Source of the DNA: Polynucleobacter nymphae
GTDB taxonomy: Bacteria; Pseudomonadota; Gammaproteobacteria; Burkholderiales; Burkholderiaceae
Assembly: GCF_018882155.1 (NCBI RefSeq)
Contig: NZ_JACVPA010000001.1
Location: forward strand, 558,001-622,000
Length of the DNA: 64,000 nt
Reading direction: 5' to 3'
This document shows positions 34,711 to 42,717 of the stretch, one piece after another (position 1 is the stretch's first letter; each line of letters starts with the position of its first letter). Both the position numbers and the translations under genes were made by a program. Under the pieces are notes generated by a model. It worked only from the letters and a program-made list of their open reading frames with translations, did not search any database and had not been told where the DNA came from.

Positions 34711-34910
34711 TAAAATTGACCTGCTGCACGCTGCCGCCTCTGCCGTGCCAAATAAATCTCACCCTCAACTAAATCTTGGCACTGCATGCATTTATTACAA
34801 ATGGATGCCTGCTCCCGCAACTCTTCTATTGAGTCAATAGGATGGGCATCGAGGTACTCTCGGAGATCCACATCAAGGATCTCGTTACAGAGGCAAACTA
34901 CTTCGGCCAT
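34710..34910 (-). CDS. BFD-like [2Fe-2S] ferredoxin domain protein
   Basis: A 66-residue protein with four cysteines in the bacterioferritin-associated ferredoxin pattern: VVCLCNEI near the start and CNKCMQCQDL after a helix (IDSIEELREQA). Bfd passes electrons to bacterioferritin to release iron, and similar domains occur in other redox enzymes. The frame can also begin at 34979, overlapping the divergent tupB start by two bases; neither start has a good ribosome site, and I take the one that matches the usual size. Its stop overlaps the next gene's ATG by one base. Confidence 0.75.
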   Translation of the reverse strand: MAEVVCLCNEILDVDLREYLDAHPIDSIEELREQASICNKCMQCQDLVEGEIYLARQRRQRAAGQF

Positions 34911-34977
34911 GAGTCGGAAAATAGGGATATAGGTTGCATTAAGCTTATTTTGCCATTGCCTTGATAGAATCAAGCCC

Positions 34978-35673
34978 ATGTTGATTGCTTTTCAAGACGC
35001 CCTAGCTCTCCTCGCCCATCTAGATGGTGGGGTTCTGGGAATCGTCCTAGTTTCCCTGCAAGTAAGCTTAACCGCCTTATTCTTTGGCACCCTCATTGGC
35101 CTGCCAATTGGGGTGCTTCTTGCCACAGAAGAATTTAAGGGTAAGAAGTGGATCATCGTAGTCTTAAACACCCTGATGGGGGTCCCAACGGTCATCGTTG
35201 GAGTGCTTGTTTATCTCATGCTATCTCGCACAGGGCCTCTAGGAGCCTGGGGATGGCTGTTTACTGTCAAGGGCATGATCCTTGCGCAAATCCTTCTGAC
35301 AAGCCCTTTAATTGCAGCCCTAAGCCGGCAAATTCTGGAAGATTCCTGGAGGATTCATCGGGATACCTTCTTGAGCCTCAGATTGCCGCCTTTGACCTGC
35401 TTCAAGTGGCTCATTTGGGATTGCCGCTTCTCTCTGACTATTGCCATCTTGGCTGGTCTTGCTAGAGCAATTTCTGAGGTAGGCGCTGTCATGATTGTCG
35501 GTGGCAATATCGATCACTCCACTAGAACCATGACTACCGCAATTGCCCTAGAAACCAGCAAGGGTGATCTTCCGCTTGCGCTTGCTTTAGGTATTGTTTT
35601 ATTAGGTATCGTTTTATTGGCAAATCTTTTCACATTTGCAGTACGTCAAGTAGCGGAGCGTCGCTATGGATAA
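34978..35673 (+). CDS. tupB: Tungstate ABC transporter permease TupB
   Basis: A 231-residue inner-membrane permease with five or six helices. The EAA-like loop and surroundings, ARAISEVGAVMIVGGNIDHS, together with FFGTLIGLPIGVLLATEEF and NTLMGVPTVIVGVLVYLMLS, are characteristic of TupB, which imports tungstate. The ATPase gene starts inside its last eight bases. No TupA receptor gene is in the window, where it would normally precede tupB. The formate dehydrogenase genes lie next door, and many such enzymes use tungsten or molybdenum. Confidence 0.9.
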   Translation: MLIAFQDALALLAHLDGGVLGIVLVSLQVSLTALFFGTLIGLPIGVLLATEEFKGKKWIIVVLNTLMGVPTVIVGVLVYLMLSRTGPLGAWGWLFTVKGMILAQILLTSPLIAALSRQILEDSWRIHRDTFLSLRLPPLTCFKWLIWDCRFSLTIAILAGLARAISEVGAVMIVGGNIDHSTRTMTTAIALETSKGDLPLALALGIVLLGIVLLANLFTFAVRQVAERRYG

Positions 35674-36373
35674 TGCGAACGAACAATTTGAGAAGTTCAT
35701 TGAGCTAAAAGACATTACCGTTAAAAGTAATGGCAGAGTAATTCTGAGTATTCCGCACGCCATCATTCCGGCAGATCGGATTACTGCTTGTATTGGCCCT
35801 AATGGTGCTGGCAAAACCACTCTATTAAAGCTGCTTGATGGCCTGATCAAACCAGATACTGGAACAGTGCACTACTCATTTACTAATAAGACTGCATTAG
35901 TCTTGCATCACACTCCAATGATCAAAGCCTCTACTAGAACTAATTTAAGTATGGTCAGGGATGCAGACTCCAAAATTAATGCAGCAGAAATACAGCAAGT
36001 GATCGAGCGAGTGGGCTTGGAGAAGCTAGCATCTGCACCTGCCCATAAGCTATCTGCTGGTGAGAGGCAGAAGCTTTGCTTGGGGCGTGCAATTTTGCAA
36101 AAGCCCAACTTAGTCTTGCTAGATGAGCCTACTGCAAATCTAGATCCCAACACCACTGAGCAAGTTGAAGAAATGATTCGTCAGTTTGACGCGCAAAATA
36201 CGGATGTTATTTTTTCGTCGCACCAACTTGCTCAAGTGCAAAGGCTTGCACAGTACATCCTCTTTATTGATCATGGCGAGATAAAAGAAAAGGGACCCGT
36301 AGGCCCCTTCTTTTCGAATCCTCAAACTCAGGCTGCTAAACGCTACCTACATCAAGAATTAATCGCCGAATAA
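35666..36373 (+). CDS. tupC: Tungstate ABC transporter ATPase TupC
   Basis: A 235-residue ABC ATPase: Walker A GPNGAGKTTLL, Q-loop replaced by LVLHHTPMI, signature LSAGERQKLCLGRA, Walker B LVLLDEPTANLD and the switch His in VIFSSHQLAQ. It energises TupB for tungstate uptake. The start overlaps tupB by eight bases, which implies translational coupling. Near the C-terminus the coding sequence holds a GC-rich inverted repeat before a T-rich stretch, which I do not take as a terminator because it is inside the gene. Confidence 0.9.
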   Translation: MDNANEQFEKFIELKDITVKSNGRVILSIPHAIIPADRITACIGPNGAGKTTLLKLLDGLIKPDTGTVHYSFTNKTALVLHHTPMIKASTRTNLSMVRDADSKINAAEIQQVIERVGLEKLASAPAHKLSAGERQKLCLGRAILQKPNLVLLDEPTANLDPNTTEQVEEMIRQFDAQNTDVIFSSHQLAQVQRLAQYILFIDHGEIKEKGPVGPFFSNPQTQAAKRYLHQELIAE

Positions 36374-36386
36374 GTACGGCAGTTAA

Positions 36387-36647
36387 TTACTTTGCTGCCG
36401 CTACCGGAGCAACAAATGGGGGTGGTGCCGTACAAGCAGCAGGCGCAGCTGCACCAGACATCTTAAAGCGATCCGCAACCCGGTTTTGGGCTTGGCAGAG
36501 TTGATAAGCACCCATCCTGTCACCATATGCACTTTTTGCCTTAGCCAATGTTGCAGCTTCTTGTGCTTCCGGAGTTAATGGAGGCAAAGCTGCAAATATT
36601 GAAGCAGAAGTGAATGCGCAGAATGTAAAAGCAATGATCTTTTTCAT
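36387..36647 (-). CDS. Small exported protein at the end of the fdh operon
   Basis: An 86-residue protein with signal peptide MKKIIAFTFCAFTSASIFAA, then a helical segment with conserved-looking LTPEAQEAATLAKAKSAYGD and two cysteines (QLCQAQ, AACTAP) that could pair. The ATG at 36647 has AGGAC six bases before it; the longest frame begins inside fdhC. It is ten bases after the end of fdhC and so belongs to that transcript. Function unknown; a periplasmic role near formate dehydrogenase is inferred. Confidence 0.65.
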   Translation of the reverse strand: MKKIIAFTFCAFTSASIFAALPPLTPEAQEAATLAKAKSAYGDRMGAYQLCQAQNRVADRFKMSGAAAPAACTAPPPFVAPVAAAK

Positions 36648-36657
36648 GGCTTTGTCC

Positions 36658-37713
36658 TTATTTATTAACTTTGTTGTACCAGAGCTCATGGTGCTCTTTT
36701 GCCCAGGTTGCATCAACGTAGCCAGACATCATGCCATCCGAGGAGCCTTGCATACCAATAGAGCCGATATAGATATGCCCCATGGCCATAGTCATCATTA
36801 GAACTGCTGCGCCGCCGTGAATAATATTAGCAATCTGCATAGTGCCGCGAATGTACTCAACCTGCATAAACGGTACGATCATATCGAGCACCAGGCCAGA
36901 ACCCGAGATGACCAAACCTAGGAAGGTCATACCAAACCAGAACCAAATTTTTTCACCAAAGTTGAAGAAGCCTGCAGGAGGATGTTTTCCACCAAACATT
37001 CCGCCAAATGACTTTATCCAAGTGAGATCGCCTTGCCCCGGGATATTTCTAGTAGCAAACAGCAAGAAGAAAATAATGATGCTGAGTGTAAATAAGGGGC
37101 CAGAGTAGTTGTGAATATTTTTACAGATATTGAGGAAGGTGCCATAAGCAACCCCGCCCATTAAGGGCATTGCAAAGTACTTACCCCACAAAATTAGTCC
37201 GCCAGTCAAGGCAAGTCCAATGAAACTCGCAGCCATTACCCAGTGAGTAAAGCGCTCAAAACCATTAAACCGTTTGATCTTTTGACCAGATAGCGGTGCA
37301 TGCAATTTGATTGGACCCTTGATGATAAAAAGGGCTGCAATGCCAAAGAAGGCAATCGCCAACAACCAACCACCATAAACGGTAATCACACCGTTACGAA
37401 TCACGCGCCACTGTTCGCCAGAGCGCTGAATCAGAACGCTAGCCTCTTTGTCTGGGATGCTGACAAAGTTATATGGGTCACTGTTAGCAGACGTAAAAAT
37501 AGATGGATTGGCTGGTTGCGACTGAGCCTGAGTTCCATTAGCTAGGCTATTGGGATTGGCTGGTACTGATTTAGGGGGAATGTCTACTCCGCTAGGAGAA
37601 GGCAAAGGCGCCATTGCTGCGCGCTCTGCATAACTCATTCCGCTCGCAAGAGTTAGCGACAAACCAGCAGCCACCACCAAAGTGCGTAGAACTTTAGAAA
37701 ATGATCGTTTCAT
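36658..37713 (-). CDS. fdhC: Formate dehydrogenase cytochrome b556 subunit (gamma)
   Basis: The membrane anchor that passes electrons from periplasmic formate oxidation to quinone. An N-terminal signal-like segment (LVVAAGLSLTLASGMSYA) and about 100 periplasmic residues precede four or more membrane helices bearing heme-ligand His residues: FERFTHWVMAASFIGLAL, NICKNIHNYSGPLFTL and MAMGHIYIGSIG. The length of 351 is longer than E. coli FdnI (217) because of the N-terminal region. The ATG at 37713 follows AGGAC by six bases; an ATG two codons earlier overlaps that site. Confidence 0.9.
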   Translation of the reverse strand: MKRSFSKVLRTLVVAAGLSLTLASGMSYAERAAMAPLPSPSGVDIPPKSVPANPNSLANGTQAQSQPANPSIFTSANSDPYNFVSIPDKEASVLIQRSGEQWRVIRNGVITVYGGWLLAIAFFGIAALFIIKGPIKLHAPLSGQKIKRFNGFERFTHWVMAASFIGLALTGGLILWGKYFAMPLMGGVAYGTFLNICKNIHNYSGPLFTLSIIIFFLLFATRNIPGQGDLTWIKSFGGMFGGKHPPAGFFNFGEKIWFWFGMTFLGLVISGSGLVLDMIVPFMQVEYIRGTMQIANIIHGGAAVLMMTMAMGHIYIGSIGMQGSSDGMMSGYVDATWAKEHHELWYNKVNK

Positions 37714-37760
37714 ACACATGTCCTTAAACGTTTTCGTTTTATTTATTGTTGTTTAGTTGA

Positions 37761-37997
37761 TCACTTAACGCGACTGTATTCATTCTGACCCTGATTGCGC
37801 TTGTCAACGGATTCAGTCCAACTGCCCTGATTTCCAGGAGTCCAGTTTTTTGTCATGAATCCATTGTTCGCGCCCATGTATGGGGCAACGTCAGGACGCT
37901 TTGCTGCTTTTGCTGCAATTTCTGGTGGCTCAGAACATGCGGCCAACAAAGTTGCAACTGCAAAACACAGGCCGAGAGTTTTGAAATTAAATTTCAT
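37761..37997 (-). CDS. Small lipoprotein inside the formate dehydrogenase operon
   Basis: A 78-residue lipoprotein: signal peptide ending in the lipobox LAAC (Cys21), followed by a short hydrophilic mature part with NNGFMTKNWTPGNQGSW. Its ATG overlaps the stop of fdhB (TAATG) and AGGAG lies within the end of fdhB, so it is translated with it. Being placed between fdhB and fdhC, it is probably an accessory to enzyme assembly at the membrane. I know of no defined function. Confidence 0.75.
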   Translation of the reverse strand: MKFNFKTLGLCFAVATLLAACSEPPEIAAKAAKRPDVAPYMGANNGFMTKNWTPGNQGSWTESVDKRNQGQNEYSRVK

Positions 37998-38653
37998 TAT
38001 TTAGCTCCTGGAATTTTTGCCGCGGGCGTTGGGGTTGGTGCAGGTGTATCTGGCCCACCATAAGCAGTAGTCCAACCAAAAGCCTTAGAGCCTGCGTACT
38101 TTCCATTTTTCTCACGAGTAGCAACGCGCTGATTGAAGATGCCTGAGATGATATCGCTATCACCACCAATTAAAGCCTTGGTAGAACACATCTCAGCACA
38201 CAGGGGTAACTTACCTTCTGCCAAGCGATTACGGCCATACTTTTCAAATTCAGCAACACTACCGTTCTCTTCTGGACCACCACTACAGAATGTGCACTTA
38301 TCCATCTTGCTACGGGTACCAAAAGCGCCTTGACTCAGGAACTGTGGCGCGCCAAATGGGCAAGCAAAGGAACAATAGCCGCAACCAATACAAATATCTT
38401 TGTCGTGAAGGACAACACCTTCATCCGTACGGTAGAAGCAATCGACTGGGCAAACAGCCATACAAGGTGCATCGCTACAGTGCATACAAGCCACTGAGAT
38501 CGATTTTTCCTGGCCGATGATGCCATCGTTCACCGTTACAACACGGCGACGATTGACACCCCAAGGTACCTCATTATCATTTTTACAAGCAGTGACACAA
38601 CCGTTACATTCGATGCAACGTTCTGTGTCACAGATAAATTTCATTCTTGCCAT
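37997..38653 (-). CDS. fdhB: Formate dehydrogenase iron-sulfur subunit (beta)
   Basis: A 218-residue ferredoxin-type subunit with four 4Fe-4S clusters. Cysteine groups: CDTERCIECNGCVTACKND, CMHCSDAPCMAVCPVDCF, CIGCGYCSFACPFGAPQF and CTFC with EMCSTKAL. It takes electrons from FdhA and passes them to the cytochrome b subunit. AGGAG lies six bases before the ATG. There is no C-terminal membrane helix such as E. coli FdnH has; the end is a Pro/Ala tail, as in Fdh3-type beta subunits. Confidence 0.93.
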   Translation of the reverse strand: MARMKFICDTERCIECNGCVTACKNDNEVPWGVNRRRVVTVNDGIIGQEKSISVACMHCSDAPCMAVCPVDCFYRTDEGVVLHDKDICIGCGYCSFACPFGAPQFLSQGAFGTRSKMDKCTFCSGGPEENGSVAEFEKYGRNRLAEGKLPLCAEMCSTKALIGGDSDIISGIFNQRVATREKNGKYAGSKAFGWTTAYGGPDTPAPTPTPAAKIPGAK

Positions 38654-38680
38654 TGTGTTCTCCTGACTTTATTTTTTAAC

Positions 38681-41659
38681 TTAGGCAAATTTCTCGATTT
38701 GACACATAGTGGTTTTAGTCTCTTGCATCATTGTCACCTGGTCGTAACCATAGGTAGTCGCAGTATTCACTGCCTCACCTAGCACGACTGGCGCAGCGCC
38801 CTCTGGATAGTACTTACGCAAGTCCGCACCCTGCCACCAACCAGCGAAGTGAAATGGTACGAATGCAGTACCTTGGTCAACGCGCTCGGTCAACATAGCA
38901 CGCACCTTGATCTTGGCACCAGTAGGCGACTTCACCCAAACATAATCCCAGTTCTTAATACCGCGATCTGCTGCTGCTTTAGGATTAATCTCCACAAAGT
39001 TTTCTTGTTGTAACTCAGCCAACCATGGGTTAGAACGAGTTTCGTCTCCACCACCCTCGTACTCGACCAAACGACCTGAAGTCAGAATAATTGGGAACTT
39101 CTCATACAGTTTCTGATTCAAGTTTTGATCTTGAACTGTTTTATACAGAGTTGGCAAGCGCCAGAAATTCTTCTTATCTGCAGACGTTGGATACTTACGC
39201 ATCATCGGCGCATTAGTACTGTAGAGCGCTTCACGGTGAATTGGAACTGGGTCCGGGAAGTTCCAAACTACTGCACGAGCCTTCGCGTTACCAAATGGAT
39301 GACAACCATTCTTCATCACAACGCGCTGAATACCGCCAGATAAGTCAGTCTTCCAGTTCTTACCTTCAGCAGCTTTTTGCTCATCTTCAGTCAACTGATT
39401 CCACCAACCGAGCTTCTTCACAAACACGTGATCGAACTCTGGATAACCAGTAGTAATAGCAGAGCCTTTCGAGTAAGAGCCATCCTCTGCTAACAAGTTC
39501 TTGCCTTCACGCTCAACACCAAAGTTGGCACGGAAGTTACCACCACCCTCCATCACACTCTTACTGGTGTCATAGAGATTTGGTGAGCCTGGATGCTTAA
39601 TTGCCGCAGTGCCGTAGCATGGCCAAGGCAAACCGTAGTAATCGCCGGTAGTGTCATAGCCAGTAACTGGATCAACACCACCGCGTGATTTCAAGGTCTT
39701 CGGATCAAATGTAGCAACCATTCTCATGTGAGCCTTCAAGCGCTCTGGAGTTTGACCTGTGTAACCAATCGTCCATACACCACGATTAATTTCTCTCAAG
39801 ATAGATTCGACCTCAGGCTCTCTCCATTGCTTACCAGCAAATTTAGAGTTGAGCATCTTGTAGTTCTTTGATAGCTCATCGCCAAAACCTAGACGATCAG
39901 CAAAAGCTTGCATGATCACATGATCAGGCATCGATTCAAAGAGCGGATCAATCACTTTCTCGCGCCACTGTAATGAGCGGTTAGAAGCTGTAGCAGTTCC
40001 AACTGTCTCAAACTGAGTTGCAGCAGGCAACAAGTACACATTGCGATTCTTGTTGATTGATTGTCCTTCTGCAGGAGGCATTGCAGCCATCGCAGCAGTT
40101 GCACTTGGATATGGATCAACCACAACCAGGAGATCCAACTTGTCCATCGCGCGCTTCATATCAAGACCACGAGTTTGCGAGTTAGGTGCATGACCCCAGA
40201 AGAACAAACCTTTGACATTGGTCTGCTGATCAATCATGTCGTTATTTTCAAGAACGGCATCAACCCAACGAGAAACAGTAGTACCAGATTTCTCCATCAT
40301 GTCTGGTGCATAGCGACCTTTAATCCATTCGTAGTCAACACCCCACACTGCTGCAAAGTGTTTCCATGAGCCAGCAGCCAAACCATAGTAGCCAGGCAAT
40401 GAATCTGGGTTAGGACCTACGTCTGTTGCGCCTTGAACGTTATCGTGACCGCGGAAAATATTCGTACCACCGCCCGATTTACCAACGTTACCTAAAGCTA
40501 ATTGCAAAATGCATGAGGCACGAACCATAGAATTGCCAATGGTGTGCTGCGTTTGACCCATACACCAAACTACAGTACTAGGACGATTCTTAGCCAAGGT
40601 TTCAGCGACTTTGTACATTTCTGCTTCTGGAACGCCACAAGCCTCTTCTACGTTTGCTGGAGTCCACTTTTCCATCACTTCTTTGCGGATCTCATCCATA
40701 CCGTAAACACGGTCGTTGATGTACTTCTTATCTTCCCAGCCGTTTTTGAAGATGTGATACAGAAGACCAAATAGGAAAGGAATGTCAGTACCCGAACGAA
40801 TACGTACGTACTGATCTGACTTTGCAGCTGTTCGGGTATAGCGTGGATCTACTACGATGACTTTGCAGCCGTTTTCTTTAGCGTGCAACAAACTCAGCAT
40901 GGAGACAGGATGAGCTTCAGCAGCATTTGAGCCAATGTACATGGCAGCTTTAGAGTTCATCATGTCGTTGTAGCTATTGGTCATCGCACCATAGCCCCAG
41001 GTGTTCGCTACACCGGCAACAGTTGTGGAGTGACAAATACGAGCCTGATGGTCTGTGTTGTTTGTGCCAAAGAAAGAAACCCACTTACGGAGTAAGTAGG
41101 CCTGTTCGTTGTTGTGCTTAGATGAGCCAATAAAAAATAGTGAATCTGGGCTGTACTTAGTACGCAGATCTTTCATCTGAGCAGTAATTTCAGTAAGTGC
41201 TTGATCCCAAGAAATGCGCTGATACTTTCCATCAACCAACTTCATTGGGTAGCGCAAACGATAATCACCATGACCGTGCTCACGCAAAGCAGCGCCTTTT
41301 GCGCAATATGAGCCCATGTTGATTGGGGAATCAAATACAGAGTCTTGACGCACCCAAACACCATTCTCAACAGTAGCATCTGTAGCGCAACCTACTGAAC
41401 AGTGGGTGCAAATGGTTCTTTTGACTTCGATCTTGCCTTTACCATCCAACATTGCTTTGCTTGGCTCGGCTGATGCCTTTTGCACCAAGCTCAGTTGACT
41501 AGCGGCAATACCAGCACCAACGCCAACACCTGAACGCTTGAGGAATGTTCGACGATCCATAGTAGGCACCGCTGCTTTTAGGCCGCGGGATAGGCTACCA
41601 ATTAGATGTGATGAGGAGCGACTGCTTTGGGGGGTATTTGATTTACGAGTCAGACTCAT
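38681..41659 (-). CDS. fdhA: Formate dehydrogenase catalytic subunit (molybdenum/tungsten bis-MGD), cysteine form
   Basis: A 992-residue catalytic subunit that oxidises formate to CO2 in the periplasm. A Tat motif DRRTFLKRSG (Arg36, Arg37) is followed by a hydrophobic stretch. The proximal 4Fe-4S cluster is held by Cys84, Cys87, Cys91 and Cys119 (RTICTHCSVGC and GSYCAKG). In RICHSTTVAG the metal ligand is Cys209 with His210, where E. coli FdnG has selenocysteine; there is no in-frame TGA. The C-terminus has the MGD-binding ILTSGRLVEYEGGGDETRSN. It lies between the Tat protein and fdhB. Whether Mo or W is used cannot be read from sequence. Confidence 0.96.
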   Translation of the reverse strand: MSLTRKSNTPQSSRSSSHLIGSLSRGLKAAVPTMDRRTFLKRSGVGVGAGIAASQLSLVQKASAEPSKAMLDGKGKIEVKRTICTHCSVGCATDATVENGVWVRQDSVFDSPINMGSYCAKGAALREHGHGDYRLRYPMKLVDGKYQRISWDQALTEITAQMKDLRTKYSPDSLFFIGSSKHNNEQAYLLRKWVSFFGTNNTDHQARICHSTTVAGVANTWGYGAMTNSYNDMMNSKAAMYIGSNAAEAHPVSMLSLLHAKENGCKVIVVDPRYTRTAAKSDQYVRIRSGTDIPFLFGLLYHIFKNGWEDKKYINDRVYGMDEIRKEVMEKWTPANVEEACGVPEAEMYKVAETLAKNRPSTVVWCMGQTQHTIGNSMVRASCILQLALGNVGKSGGGTNIFRGHDNVQGATDVGPNPDSLPGYYGLAAGSWKHFAAVWGVDYEWIKGRYAPDMMEKSGTTVSRWVDAVLENNDMIDQQTNVKGLFFWGHAPNSQTRGLDMKRAMDKLDLLVVVDPYPSATAAMAAMPPAEGQSINKNRNVYLLPAATQFETVGTATASNRSLQWREKVIDPLFESMPDHVIMQAFADRLGFGDELSKNYKMLNSKFAGKQWREPEVESILREINRGVWTIGYTGQTPERLKAHMRMVATFDPKTLKSRGGVDPVTGYDTTGDYYGLPWPCYGTAAIKHPGSPNLYDTSKSVMEGGGNFRANFGVEREGKNLLAEDGSYSKGSAITTGYPEFDHVFVKKLGWWNQLTEDEQKAAEGKNWKTDLSGGIQRVVMKNGCHPFGNAKARAVVWNFPDPVPIHREALYSTNAPMMRKYPTSADKKNFWRLPTLYKTVQDQNLNQKLYEKFPIILTSGRLVEYEGGGDETRSNPWLAELQQENFVEINPKAAADRGIKNWDYVWVKSPTGAKIKVRAMLTERVDQGTAFVPFHFAGWWQGADLRKYYPEGAAPVVLGEAVNTATTYGYDQVTMMQETKTTMCQIEKFA

Positions 41660-41729
41660 ATGTGGTCCCTGAGAAAGTTTTTTTATTTATTTAACAACAA
41701 TTAATCAATATCTAGCGGTAATGATCTAT

Positions 41730-41951
41730 TTAAAGCATGGTGCTTTCGTAATACTTACGCATATGTGCAGTAATGGTCTGGCCATCACTCTTGCTTTTCA
41801 CTGTGCTACCAATTTCTTGAATAACGGCTTTGCCAATCGATGTTTGGGAAGCAACTGCAACAGCGCCAACAGCAGCGCCTGCGCCTACAAAAAACTTGCG
41901 TCGTGATGGCTGGTTTTCTTGGCTTAAAGCAACTTTGGATTTAGTGCTCAT
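41730..41951 (-). CDS. Formate dehydrogenase region Tat-signal protein
   Basis: A 73-residue protein with a twin-arginine signal PSRRKFFVGAGAAVGAVAVA and a short mature part ending HMRKYYESTML. It corresponds to the small formate dehydrogenase-region Tat-target family (TIGR02811), always found beside fdhA and thought to assist export or maturation. AGGAG lies six bases before the ATG. It is the first gene of the structural operon; an FNR-type site lies 24 bases upstream of its start codon. Confidence 0.87.
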   Translation of the reverse strand: MSTKSKVALSQENQPSRRKFFVGAGAAVGAVAVASQTSIGKAVIQEIGSTVKSKSDGQTITAHMRKYYESTML

Positions 41952-41974
41952 GGCATGCTCCTATTAAATGATTC

Positions 41975-41988
41975 TTGATCTCTATCAA
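41975..41988. promoter_or_regulatory. FNR/ANR-type binding site before the fdh structural operon
   Basis: TTGATCTCTATCAA is a perfect match to the FNR consensus TTGATNNNNATCAA. It lies in the only sizeable gap (115 bases) of the minus-strand fdh cluster, 24 bases before the first structural gene. Oxygen-responsive FNR-family control is the natural reading. The site is so close to the start codon that classical activation at -41.5 would leave no leader, so repression or an alternative promoter arrangement should be considered. Confidence 0.7.
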
Positions 41989-42035
41989 GTGTAATTCGTA
42001 TTCACACTTTTGACATATTTATATGGCTAGTAAAA

Positions 42036-42053
42036 ATAAGGGAAATCCCTTAT
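42036..42053. promoter_or_regulatory. Perfect palindrome upstream of the fdh structural operon
   Basis: ATAAGGGAAATCCCTTAT: two 8-base arms ATAAGGGA and TCCCTTAT with two bases between. It lies between the end of the chaperone gene and the FNR-type site. It has no T-tract of terminator quality and is a candidate operator. A half-conserved copy lies at 22213. Confidence 0.4.
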
Positions 42054-42066
42054 ATGCGCTGCAACA

Positions 42067-42717
42067 TTAAATCATGTCAAAACCTTGCCCTTCGATGGCC
42101 AGAAATTCTCGGGTCAGCGCAGCAACTGGGTGGTAGAGATGCATCTCGGGAATACCTTCAATGGCGTCACATAAATCGTCGTACCAGGGACGAATATGGG
42201 CATTGAAAAAAACCCTTTGATTTGTAAGGTTTGATATCTCGACATCGTCGCCGGCAATCAGGTAACGCATCACCTCGCAAAGCGCTGAAAGATGGTCCTC
42301 AGTCTCAGTGATTTCCTCGGCAGACTCAAGACCAAACTCCTCAAGAGCCTTGCGAATATTGACTAGTGGCTTCTCGTTGAGGTGCCCAGCCATATAGTAG
42401 GAAGCGTTCAGAACCACATTAGGCTTACCAACACTAATGAAATTGAGGTCAAACTCTTCCTGCCAAGCCTTAGCAGGCTTATTTTTAGCTACCTCAACCA
42501 CCTCCATCCACGCCTTCGCTAATGGTGCTTGATCAGCAGCATCCTGTTGACCAGCTGTAGCAGCAATTTGATCTAAAAGCGCTTGATCTGGCGGCAAATG
42601 AAACAATCTGGCGATTAAGCCATAGAGATCTGCTCTAGCTAAATCCTCTGGCAAGCCTATATCCCCTACTTCAGTAGGCTGACCATCATTTGCCACTGCT
42701 TTCTCAATTTCGCTCAT
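42067..42717 (-). CDS. TorD/DmsD-family molecular chaperone for formate dehydrogenase
   Basis: A 216-residue all-helical cytoplasmic protein. The segments ARADLYGLIARLFHLPPDQALL, FNLNFISVGKPNVVLNASYYMAG-like sequence and EDHLSALCEVMRYLIAGDD match TorD-type chaperones, which hold molybdoenzymes until cofactor insertion and Tat export. The ATG at 42717 overlaps the stop of the upstream ferredoxin gene (ATGA), giving coupling; the longest frame starts within that gene. The client is most probably FdhA, encoded just downstream. Confidence 0.87.
   Translation of the reverse strand: MSEIEKAVANDGQPTEVGDIGLPEDLARADLYGLIARLFHLPPDQALLDQIAATAGQQDAADQAPLAKAWMEVVEVAKNKPAKAWQEEFDLNFISVGKPNVVLNASYYMAGHLNEKPLVNIRKALEEFGLESAEEITETEDHLSALCEVMRYLIAGDDVEISNLTNQRVFFNAHIRPWYDDLCDAIEGIPEMHLYHPVAALTREFLAIEGQGFDMI

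Noticed and set aside
36286-36316. GC-rich inverted repeat before a T-rich stretch that resembles a terminator
   Set aside because: It lies within the tupC coding frame, about 60 bases before its stop, and the T-run is interrupted; the coding explanation is enough.
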